In this document: positions 15,810-22,229 of the stretch, piece after piece
How the letters are laid out: the number at the start of each line of letters is the position of its first letter
Position numbering within the stretch: the stretch's first letter is position 1
Assembly: GCA_017543025.1 (NCBI GenBank)
Contig: JAFYGX010000017.1
Location: 1 to 22,540 of the forward strand
Direction of reading: 5' to 3'
Source of the DNA: Solobacterium sp.
Lineage (GTDB): Bacteria; Bacillota_I; Bacilli_A; Erysipelotrichales; Erysipelotrichaceae
DNA: 22,540 bases
The notes under the pieces: model-generated
The model's input: the letters and a program-made list of their open reading frames with translations, nothing else
Told to the model about the DNA's origin: nothing
The model's database searches: none
Program-made: the position numbers and the translations under genes

Positions 15810-16757
15810 ATGAGCGAGATGAACCAGGACCTCGAAATAAGCAGAGATCTGTTTGAAATTCAGATTGCGGATGATACCGAATCCGAACATATTGCGGCTC
15901 CGCAGTATTCCTACTGGCACAGTGTATTCCGCAAATTCTTTTCCTCCAAACTTGCAATCTTCATGATGATTCTTTCGGGAACCGTGATTCTGCTGTCCAT
16001 TATTCAGCCGATGATCTCCGGTTATGACCCGAATGTCACGCCGAACATCAACCGGCCGGAGATGAAGTACATACGTCCGAACTCCACCTACTGGTTCGGT
16101 ACGGACGATGTCGGAAACTCCCTCTTCGATGCAGTATGGAAAGGAACCGGTACTTCCCTGTTTGTCGCCTTTACCGCAACTGCAATTACCACGCTGTCCG
16201 GTGTGGTGATCGGCATGTGGTGGGGCTTCTCCAAGCGGGTTGACCGTGTCATGATCGAAGTCTACAACATTGTCTCCAACATTCCGGTAACCCTGATTGC
16301 CATGATTCTTGCCTATGCGCTCGGCAGCGGCGTGTGGCAGATCATCTTCGCGCTTTCGGTTACTTCCTGGGTGAACACGGCATACTTCATACGTGTTCAG
16401 GTCATGATCATCCGTGACCGGGAATACAATCTCGCTTCACGGTGCCTCGGAACGCCGACCTGGAAGATCATTACGCACAACATTCTGCCGTATCTGATCT
16501 CCGTCATCATGACCAGCATCAGCCGTGATGTACCGTCATTTATTTCCTACGAGGTATTCCTCTCCTTTATCGGAGTCGGTCTCGGGCAGCAGTACGCTTC
16601 TCTTGGCCGTATGATTCAGCAGTATTCTCCGTATATGACTTCCACGCCGTACCTGTTCTGGATTCCGGTCGCGATCTCCGCAGTGATCTCCGTATCGCTG
16701 TATATCGTCGGCCAGACGCTTGCGGATGCGAGTGATCCGCGTACGCATATGATTTAA
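15810..16757 (+). CDS. oppC: oligopeptide ABC transporter permease OppC (AmiD type)
   Basis: This 315-residue inner-membrane permease has the OppC N-terminal region, a helix near residues 48-68 and an extracellular segment with 'YWFGTDDVGNSLFDAVWKG'. That segment is the hallmark [FL]GTDxxGxD region of OppC/DppC; here Asn replaces the common Asp after Gly. The permease loop is 'REYNLASRCLGTPTWKIITHNILP'-like (about 207-230), and the C-terminus ends 'DPRTHMI'. AGGAGG lies inside the end of oppB, and only 3 nt separate the genes. It forms the channel together with OppB. Confidence 0.93.
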   Translation: MSEMNQDLEISRDLFEIQIADDTESEHIAAPQYSYWHSVFRKFFSSKLAIFMMILSGTVILLSIIQPMISGYDPNVTPNINRPEMKYIRPNSTYWFGTDDVGNSLFDAVWKGTGTSLFVAFTATAITTLSGVVIGMWWGFSKRVDRVMIEVYNIVSNIPVTLIAMILAYALGSGVWQIIFALSVTSWVNTAYFIRVQVMIIRDREYNLASRCLGTPTWKIITHNILPYLISVIMTSISRDVPSFISYEVFLSFIGVGLGQQYASLGRMIQQYSPYMTSTPYLFWIPVAISAVISVSLYIVGQTLADASDPRTHMI

Positions 16758-16771
16758 GGGGGATGATATCA

Positions 16772-17848
16772 ATGACTGAACAGAACAAGAACATTATATT
16801 GTCCGCCAGAAATCTTGAAGTGAAGTTCAAGGTACGTGACCGTGTACTAACGGCAATCCGCAATATTTCCATGGATTTCGAAGAAGGAAAAGTGGTTGCG
16901 ATCGTCGGTGAATCCGGAAGCGGAAAGTCGGTTTTTACCAAGACGTTTACCGGTATGCTGGAAGTCAACGGTGAAATTTCTTCCGGTGAGATCTGGTTTG
17001 AAGGACAGGATCTCACGAAGATCACCAGGGATTCCGAATGGGAGAAGATCCGCGGCAAGAAGATCGCAACGGTCTTTCAGGACCCGATGACTTCCCTGAA
17101 CCCGGTTCGTACGATTGGTGATCAGATTTTGGAAGTAATCATCAAACACCAGGGAAAATCCAAGACGGAAGCCAAAACCATGGCTATCGAAATGATGGAC
17201 AAGGTCGGCATCCGGGAACCGGAAAAGCGGTATGATGAATATCCGTTCATGTATTCGGGCGGTATGCGTCAGAGAATCGTCATTGCAATTGCGCTTGCCT
17301 GTCATCCGCGTATTCTGATCTGCGATGAGCCGACTACCGCGCTTGATGTTACGATTCAGGCTCAGATTATCCGTCTGATCAAGGATCTTTCCGAAGAATA
17401 CGGGTTTACCACGATCTACATTACGCATGACCTTGGCGTTGTTGCCAATGTTGCGGATGTGGTTGCGGTCATGTATGCCGGTCAGATCATTGAATACGGC
17501 CAGGTGAATGAGATTTTCTATGACAGCCGTCATCCGTATACCTGGGGTCTTCTGTCGTCATTGCCGCAGCTTGGCGAGAAGGGCGAAGATCTGTTTGCGA
17601 TCCGCGGAACCCCGCCTTCGCTGTTTGAAAAGGTGAAGGGCGATGCGTTTGCGCCGCGATCCAACTATGCGATGAAGATTGACTATGTGAAGGAACCTCC
17701 GTTTTTCAAGGTCAGTGATACCCACTATGCAAAGACATGGCTGCTGGACCCGCGGGCGCCGAAAGTGGAACCGCCTGCCGCTGTGAAAAACCTGCATGAG
17801 CGTATGCTGGCACTGACATCGAAGGGAGGTATCTACGGTGAGCGATAA
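16772..17848 (+). CDS. oppD: oligopeptide ABC transporter ATPase OppD (AmiE type)
   Basis: The protein (358 residues from the ATG at 16772) shows Walker A 'GESGSGKS' (about 47-54), Q-loop '[11 protein letters not shown]', signature '[16 protein letters not shown]', Walker B '[12 protein letters not shown]' and H-loop 'ITHDLGVV'. The C-terminal oligopeptide-transporter extension has '[12 protein letters not shown]'. An in-frame ATG at 16763 exists but directly abuts the AAGGGGG ribosome site at 16756-16762, so 16772 with 8-9 nt spacing is the better start. Odd point: the family's C-terminal cysteine-rich region (which binds [4Fe-4S] in some OppD/DppD) has no cysteine cluster here. The gene overlaps oppF by 11 bp. 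Confidence 0.94.
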   Translation: MTEQNKNIILSARNLEVKFKVRDRVLTAIRNISMDFEEGKVVAIVGESGSGKSVFTKTFTGMLEVNGEISSGEIWFEGQDLTKITRDSEWEKIRGKKIATVFQDPMTSLNPVRTIGDQILEVIIKHQGKSKTEAKTMAIEMMDKVGIREPEKRYDEYPFMYSGGMRQRIVIAIALACHPRILICDEPTTALDVTIQAQIIRLIKDLSEEYGFTTIYITHDLGVVANVADVVAVMYAGQIIEYGQVNEIFYDSRHPYTWGLLSSLPQLGEKGEDLFAIRGTPPSLFEKVKGDAFAPRSNYAMKIDYVKEPPFFKVSDTHYAKTWLLDPRAPKVEPPAAVKNLHERMLALTSKGGIYGER

Positions 17849-18809
17849 GAACGAAAGAGAAGTCCTGATTGATGTCAAACATCTGGAGGTAACCTTCTCC
17901 AATTCCAAAAAGCATGTTTTCAAGGCAGTGAAGGATGCGAATTTTCAGATTTACAAGGGTGAGACATTTGCCCTGGTAGGGGAATCCGGATCCGGAAAGA
18001 CCACTATTGCCCGGGCAATTATCCGTCTGAATGATACGTCAGCCGGAGAAATCCTGTTCAAGGGAAAGAAAATCAACGGAAAGCTGTCTGCGGAAGATAA
18101 AAAATGGGTTCAGCGGAATATTCAGATGATCTTCCAGGATCCTGCTGCGTCCCTCAATGAACGTGCAACGATTGATTACTGTATTTCCGAAGGGCTTTAC
18201 AATTTTCATCTGTACAAGGATGAGGAAGAACGTGTCCGCAAGGTTGATGCGGCACTGAACTCCGTCGGCCTGCTGCCGGAACATAAATCCCGTTATCCGC
18301 ATGAGTTCTCCGGCGGACAGCGGCAGCGTGTCGGCATCGCCCGTGCCATGATCATGGAGCCGGAATTCATCATCGCAGATGAACCGATCTCTGCACTGGA
18401 CGTTTCGATTCGTGCGCAGGTTCTGAACCTGATGAACAAGTTCAAAGTGGAACGCGGGCTTACCTATATGTTTATTGCCCATGATCTTTCGGTTGTTCGC
18501 TATTTCGCAGACCGGATTGCGGTAATCCATAACGGACGCATCGTGGAAGTGGCTCCTTCCAATGAGCTGTTCCACTTCCCGATTCATCCCTACACCCGCT
18601 CCTTACTGCAGGCTGTACCGATGCCGGATCCGGAAATCGAAAAGGCGAAGGTACTGGGCGTCTATGACCAGGCGAAGGAAGATGCTTCGGCAGAAACCGG
18701 ATCGCTTCAGGAAATCCGGAGCGGTCACTATGTCTTCATGGCAGAAAACGAGCGCGCGGAGTATGAGGCGATCGCTGCCAGAATGGCAGAGCATGAAGTG
18801 AATCAGTAA
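17838..18809 (+). CDS. oppF: oligopeptide ABC transporter ATPase OppF (AmiF type)
   Basis: The 323-residue second ATPase starts at GTG, 7 nt after AAGGGAGGT (17822-17830) inside the end of oppD. Motifs are Walker A 'GESGSGKTT', Q-loop '[11 protein letters not shown]', signature '[15 protein letters not shown]', Walker B '[12 protein letters not shown]', H-loop 'IAHDLSVV' and the '[12 protein letters not shown]' C-terminal mark. Both ATPases look catalytically complete. With OppBCD it drives uptake of oligopeptides delivered by OppA, feeding amino acids to a probably proteolytic or fastidious cell. Confidence 0.94.
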   Translation: MSDKNEREVLIDVKHLEVTFSNSKKHVFKAVKDANFQIYKGETFALVGESGSGKTTIARAIIRLNDTSAGEILFKGKKINGKLSAEDKKWVQRNIQMIFQDPAASLNERATIDYCISEGLYNFHLYKDEEERVRKVDAALNSVGLLPEHKSRYPHEFSGGQRQRVGIARAMIMEPEFIIADEPISALDVSIRAQVLNLMNKFKVERGLTYMFIAHDLSVVRYFADRIAVIHNGRIVEVAPSNELFHFPIHPYTRSLLQAVPMPDPEIEKAKVLGVYDQAKEDASAETGSLQEIRSGHYVFMAENERAEYEAIAARMAEHEVNQ

Positions 18810-18815
18810 GCAGAT

Positions 18816-18853
18816 CCCTGACAGTGTAAAGCACGGTCAGGGGTTTTCTTTTT
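18816..18853 (+). terminator. terminator of oppBCDF
   Basis: CCCTGAC (18816-18822) pairs with GTCAGGG (18836-18842) with a further GTG/CAC pairing inside the loop, followed by TTTTCTTTTT. It begins 7 nt after the oppF stop. Confidence 0.88.
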
Positions 18854-18888
18854 CTGCCGGAAGTTTCCGATTCTTTCCGGCAAAAAAG
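18848..18888. repeat. long inverted repeat between opp terminator and the next promoter
   Basis: CTTTTTC-TGCCGGAA (18848-18862) is complementary to TTCCGGCA-AAAAAG (18875-18888) with a single bulged C, about 14 bp around a 12-nt spacer. The T-rich left arm is also the T tract of the opp terminator. It could end transcription in the other direction, or be an operator just upstream of the TATAAT at 18903. Confidence 0.6.
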
Positions 18889-18902
18889 AAACAGGTGTTT
18901 TC

Positions 18903-18908
18903 TATAAT
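18903..18908 (+). promoter_or_regulatory. -10 element of the triplicated-domain operon
   Basis: A consensus TATAAT is followed 17 nt later by the ATG at 18926, with AGAAGG in between at 18915-18920. No good -35 is visible at the right spacing. Initiation near 18915 would give a very short leader. Confidence 0.45.
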
Positions 18909-18925
18909 GAAAGCAGAAGGTGTAT

Positions 18926-19657
18926 ATGGAACGAAACGACGGGGTATATGCGGCGATCACAGAGCTGCAGATCAGAAGAAACAGAGACAGCTGGTTTACG
19001 GTTCAGCCGCGGGTGATTGTGACAAACCGGACAGAAGAAGCACTGATGCGGATTGATCTGGAGCTTCAGGCAGAAGATACCGGAGAGACGGGACAGCCTG
19101 TTCTGCATACTGTAACGTGGAACGGCGGGGATACGCCGCTTGTGCCAGGGCAGAATACAGAGGTTATGCGCACCGGGTTTTTCCATTCATTTGCCGGCGA
19201 ACCGGGAAGGGTAACAGTAAAGGTGACGGATGTGAAGACTGCTGCTGAACTGCCTCCGGTCCGTCTGCCGAAGCCGGGGGAGCTTCTGTATCTTGCGGCC
19301 GGAAACGGCAGGCTTGCCGGGATCCGGGAAAACCCTCCGGTATGCATTCAATATGTGCAGGATAACAACGGTGCACAGACGATTACGGAATACCGCCGGG
19401 GAAGCGGACTGGAGGAAGCGCTGAATCGCTTCTGCAGAATCCGGATCCGGAAGGAAACAGAGCTCTGGATGAGTGATCACTATAACAGAATCATCCTGGA
19501 GCGGGCAGACGGATCAAAGGATGTAATACAGCTGAACGGAAAGAATTATGAATTTCGCGGAAACGGGTCGCATCACATCTATGAGCTGGACGGGCTGAAT
19601 GACCTGCTCAGAGTACAGGGGGTGAAATGCGCACCCATGCGCAGAGGTACATTCTGA
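18926..19657 (+). CDS. unrecognised protein with one copy of the repeated domain, no signal peptide
   Basis: I recognise no named family in this 243-residue protein. It consists of an N-terminal beta-rich half ('PRVIVTNRTEEAL', 'PLVPGQNTEV') and a C-terminal half. The latter starts 'GELLYLAAGNGRLAGIRENPPV' and carries 'SDHYNRIILERADGS' and 'HHIYELDGLNDLL'. The same order of motifs occurs twice in the next gene's product, so the genes are paralogous. The GTG at 18920 overlaps the AGAAGG ribosome site, so I choose the ATG at 18926. A TGA at 18908 in the same frame excludes a longer version with a signal. It therefore seems cytoplasmic, unlike its partner. It ends 17 bp before the next start and is probably co-transcribed. 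Confidence 0.75.
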   Translation: MERNDGVYAAITELQIRRNRDSWFTVQPRVIVTNRTEEALMRIDLELQAEDTGETGQPVLHTVTWNGGDTPLVPGQNTEVMRTGFFHSFAGEPGRVTVKVTDVKTAAELPPVRLPKPGELLYLAAGNGRLAGIRENPPVCIQYVQDNNGAQTITEYRRGSGLEEALNRFCRIRIRKETELWMSDHYNRIILERADGSKDVIQLNGKNYEFRGNGSHHIYELDGLNDLLRVQGVKCAPMRRGTF

Positions 19658-19674
19658 AAGGAGGAGATCATAAA

Positions 19675-21177
19675 GTGAAAAAGCTGATTGCGGCATTCAT
19701 TCTGGTGCTTGGTTTGCTGGGCTGTGCAGAGAGTAACGGAGCGGTTATCGGGTCTCCCGCTTCGTCTTCTGCTTCGGAAGAAGGCGGAATCAAACTGGAA
19801 CTGCTTCGCTATTCAATGGAAAACAAGGGAGTACGGTCGCTGAAAACCGCTGTACGGATTACAAACAGCAGTGACGAACCGGTGACCTCGGTAACCTGGA
19901 ATGCGGTGTGCACCGGAAAAGAGGGAGAACCCATCTGTGAGATTCTGATGTTCTGGCGGGCCCATGAAGCGGCGCTGAAGCCGGGGGAGTCCATTGAAAA
20001 TGAAGGACGCTATGTATATAAAGAGGAGGAAGAACCCGCTGCTGTAACCATTGCGCTGAAAGAAGTCCGGACGGAAGCGGAGTACCCGCTGGATCGGATT
20101 CCGGTGAGCGGAGAGTATCTCTATGAAGCGCTTGGCGATGAGAAGCTTGCGGCAATCCGGGAAACACCGCCGGTAAGACTCGAGTGCGGCGTTGATCAGG
20201 GCGGCTGGCGTCGGAAAGCAGAATTCAGAGGTGATGCGCTGCAGGAAGCGCTCGATCTGTTTACTGCGATTCAGATTGGCAGAGGCGATGCGGAGATGGT
20301 GACGGATAATTACAACTATTTCCTGTTTGAATGGGAAGACGGAACCACCAGTATGATCCGGCTGAATCTGTACAATCTTGAAGTATATGCAAACGGGCGG
20401 TATTACAGCTATACCCTCGACCATCTCGAACCGTTCTGGAATCTGATCATGGCAAATGTGAAAGATCCTTATGCGCCAGACCCTGAGCGGCCGATGGATA
20501 AGCAGAATGAGATTACAGCAGAGCTTACAGACATCCACTTCTCCGATGGCAATGCGGAGATTTCCGGAACCGTGAAAAACGGCAGCCGGAAAACACTGGT
20601 TTCGCTTATTTATGAAGTGATCTACACCAGTCAGGATAATCAGCCGCTGGTTTCTCAGGTGATTACGGATGAAACGAACCTTCCTGCCGGGCAGGAGCGC
20701 AGGCTGCAGGTACCTGCGTATGAAGGCGTTCTTCCGGAAGCTGCGGCAGGCGTGCAGATTATGATTCATAACACGGTATTTGAAGAAGAAACCGGAAAAG
20801 AGCCGCTGAAGGAAGGGGAGCTGCTGTATCAGGTATTCGCAGACGGAGCGTTAACCCGGCTGGAGGAGGAACTTCCGGCTGTGATTGAATTCTATGTGGA
20901 TCGTATGGGAATGGGGAAAACCCTTGTATTTCTGGAAAATGAGATTCCGGAAGCGGTTGAGGCCTTCCGGAAGATACGCGTTGGCACAGATGGGATGCCG
21001 CTGATTACTGACAGTTATAACCATATGACGTTTCTGTTTGAAGACGGGCAGGAGATTGTACTGAACTTTGAGGGAGGCGCTCTGTGCGATTATGCACAGG
21101 GGCGTATGCATCGCTATTCTCTGACGGATACGGAAGCGTTCTCAGAACTTCTGAGCAGAAAATACAGGCTGCACTGA
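19675..21177 (+). CDS. lipoprotein with two copies of the repeated domain, function unknown
   Basis: The start is GTG at 19675, 8 nt after AAAGGAGGAG (19657-19666). This gives a clean lipoprotein signal ending L-L-G-C (Cys at residue 18); upstream in-frame ATG 19627 would bury that signal and lies inside the previous gene. The 500-residue product has a Ser/Ala linker and then two homologous modules, about residues 38-265 and 280-498. Each has a beta-sandwich-like part with 'LKPGES' or 'LPAGQE', then 'GEYLYEALGDEKLAAIRETPPV' or 'GELLYQVFADGALTRLEEELPAV'-like text. Both continue with 'TDNYNYFLFEWEDGT' or 'TDSYNHMTFLFEDGQ' and 'YYSYTLDHLEPF' or 'MHRYSLTDTEAF'. It should face the outside of the membrane. 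Binding or adhesion is possible but is not shown by the sequence. Confidence 0.85.
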   Translation: MKKLIAAFILVLGLLGCAESNGAVIGSPASSSASEEGGIKLELLRYSMENKGVRSLKTAVRITNSSDEPVTSVTWNAVCTGKEGEPICEILMFWRAHEAALKPGESIENEGRYVYKEEEEPAAVTIALKEVRTEAEYPLDRIPVSGEYLYEALGDEKLAAIRETPPVRLECGVDQGGWRRKAEFRGDALQEALDLFTAIQIGRGDAEMVTDNYNYFLFEWEDGTTSMIRLNLYNLEVYANGRYYSYTLDHLEPFWNLIMANVKDPYAPDPERPMDKQNEITAELTDIHFSDGNAEISGTVKNGSRKTLVSLIYEVIYTSQDNQPLVSQVITDETNLPAGQERRLQVPAYEGVLPEAAAGVQIMIHNTVFEEETGKEPLKEGELLYQVFADGALTRLEEELPAVIEFYVDRMGMGKTLVFLENEIPEAVEAFRKIRVGTDGMPLITDSYNHMTFLFEDGQEIVLNFEGGALCDYAQGRMHRYSLTDTEAFSELLSRKYRLH

Positions 21178-21185
21178 ACGGAAAT

Positions 21186-21219
21186 AAAAATCATGGTGAT
21201 TCAGAATACCATGATTTTT
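21186..21219. terminator. bidirectional terminator after the lipoprotein gene
   Basis: AAAAATCATGGT (21186-21197) and ACCATGATTTTT (21208-21219) form a perfect 12-bp stem with a 10-nt loop. The A-rich and T-rich ends allow termination on either strand. The 3' arm overlaps the start of the aldo/keto reductase relic. Confidence 0.88.
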
Positions 21220-21321
21220 CTGTGCTGCTGTACCGGGTGCGGGCAATGTGAAAGCGTCTGCCCCCGGCATCTTCCGGTCAGTTCACCGATGAAGGAAGCG
21301 GCAGAGATGCTCGGACGCTGA
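21211..21321 (+). pseudogene. relic of an aldo/keto reductase [4Fe-4S] C-terminal domain
   Basis: A 36-codon open stretch reads 'CCTGCGQCESVCPRHLPV' followed by 'MKEAAEMLGR' and a stop. The C-x2-C-x2-C-x3-C-P cysteine spacing and the downstream helix are those of the C-terminal ferredoxin-like tail of iron-sulphur aldo/keto reductases ('CxxCGQCExxCPQHLPI' type). The catalytic barrel of about 300 residues is missing: upstream lie a terminator and the lipoprotein gene. There is no ribosome-binding site before the ATG at 21211, which sits in the terminator stem. A decayed remnant left by a deletion or rearrangement is the best reading. An independent tiny iron-sulphur peptide is unlikely. Confidence 0.72.
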
Positions 21322-21374
21322 AGAATGGCTGACGCAGGCGGACGGAAACAGGACAGTGATCCCTGCAAAAACTG

Positions 21375-21393
21375 AAAAAGCCGCAGTCACTGC
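21375..21393 (-). terminator. weak terminator of the DUF3899-like gene
   Basis: On the minus strand GCAG-TGA-CTGC overlaps the stop codon and is followed by GGC and TTTTT. The 4-bp stem is short, so this is tentative. Confidence 0.35.
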
Positions 21394-21728
21394 AGAAAAG
21401 TATAGAGACCGGTGAGAACCAGAGATAACACGAACAGAATCAGCCCTGCGTAAAATGTGGGGTTTTCTGTCTGTGCACGCTCGTTTCTGAGTGTTTCACG
21501 ATAGGTCAGAAATGACCCTTCCTGCCTCTTCCAGGAAAAGAAGCTGAAAAAGCCTTCTTTCCACCAGTAGATCAGAATACCGGCAAACAGAAAGAGCACC
21601 GACAGGATGGACAGCCCGTCGATCACATGGAGAAGAAACGGCGGCTGAAGTATGCCGTAAATAAGGGAAAGCAGTGCTGCTGCCGCAAGCCGCAGATAAA
21701 CGTGTCTGCTGAAAAACTTCTGTTTCAT
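21387..21728 (-). CDS. small membrane protein resembling DUF3899
   Basis: The 113-residue protein has a basic N-terminus and a first helix ('LRLAAAALLSLIYGIL'). A second helix ('LSILSVLFLFAGILIYWW') is followed by 'KEGFFSFFSWKRQ', then a polar cytoplasmic stretch and a last helix ('FYAGLILFVLSLVLTGLYTF'). Three helices and the G-F-F motif after the second helix recall DUF3899, a Firmicutes family without known function; I hold this assignment loosely. The ATG at 21728 has only a GGGG before it. On the minus strand a TATACT (21742-21737) sits 8 nt before the start inside the T tract of the neighbour's terminator. The gene may thus have its own nearly leaderless transcript. Confidence 0.7.
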   Translation of the reverse strand: MKQKFFSRHVYLRLAAAALLSLIYGILQPPFLLHVIDGLSILSVLFLFAGILIYWWKEGFFSFFSWKRQEGSFLTYRETLRNERAQTENPTFYAGLILFVLSLVLTGLYTFLQ

Positions 21729-21740
21729 ACCCCAACAGTA

Positions 21741-21767
21741 TAAAAGAAAAGCGGGCGCTCTGCCCGT
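21741..21767 (-). terminator. terminator of the DUF1622 gene
   Basis: On the minus strand CGGGC pairs with GCCCG across AGAGC (21766-21752), followed by TTTTCTTTTA. It lies 2 nt after the DUF1622 stop. Confidence 0.7.
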
Positions 21768-21768
21768 T

Positions 21769-22179
21769 TCAGTTTGCGGCCTCAGTTTTGTCAGAAGCCG
21801 GCGATTCTTCGGTTCTTTTCTTTTTCAGCGCTTTCAGAAGACTGTGCGCATGTGCTTCGTGCCATGCTTTGTTTTTCAGCTCCCACTGAACTTCAAATGC
21901 AAGGGCAAATCGCAGAAGAATAATGGCGCCCAGCGCAATATAGTCTTCGTTTCCGTTGGCGGTTACGGTTTTGAGTACCTCGCCGCACATCATGAATTCC
22001 AGCGCGGATAAAATACCTTCTTCCAGCTGCGGTCCGTCTTCTTCCCGCTTGATCCAGCGAATGACGCCGCGGAATGCGGCATCCAGCATGACAAGAATAC
22101 CGACCAGTTCGAGCACGATTGACCCGAGTGCAACAATATTGTGCAGCAGTACTTCCAGTACCTCAATAAATTCTTTCAT
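21769..22179 (-). CDS. DUF1622 family membrane protein
   Basis: The protein (136 residues from the ATG at 22179) has an N-terminal helix 'NIVALGSIVLELVGILVMLDAAF', a short basic loop, and the family core 'GILSALEFMMCGEVLKTVTA'. A further hydrophobic segment 'YIALGAIILLRFALAFEVQWEL' leads to a charged tail. The 'ALEF...ADxxxT' helix followed by an 'R-x-x-L-x-F-x-x-x-x-E' helix is the DUF1622 pattern. The function is unknown. A TTG at 22182 precedes the ATG directly, and neither has a recognisable ribosome site. The DNA just upstream belongs to the IscB element, whose stop is only 27 nt away on the same strand. Confidence 0.82.
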   Translation of the reverse strand: MKEFIEVLEVLLHNIVALGSIVLELVGILVMLDAAFRGVIRWIKREEDGPQLEEGILSALEFMMCGEVLKTVTANGNEDYIALGAIILLRFALAFEVQWELKNKAWHEAHAHSLLKALKKKRTEESPASDKTEAAN

Positions 22180-22187
22180 CAACCATT

Positions 22188-22229
22188 GGCAAGGAGACCC
22201 CGACTTCTATAAGGCGGGGAGGAATTGCC
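22188..22229. repeat. hairpin at the 3' end of the IscB gene, possible element end
   Basis: GGCAA (22188-22192) pairs with TTGCC (22225-22229) and CCCCG (22198-22202) with CGGGG (22215-22219). They are separated by symmetric 5-nt purine internal loops (GGAGA and AGGAA) around a 12-nt apical loop. The IscB stop codon lies inside the apical loop. IS200/IS605 elements carry subterminal hairpins bound by TnpA, so this may mark the element's right end. A transcription terminator is less likely because no T tract follows on either strand. Confidence 0.55.
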
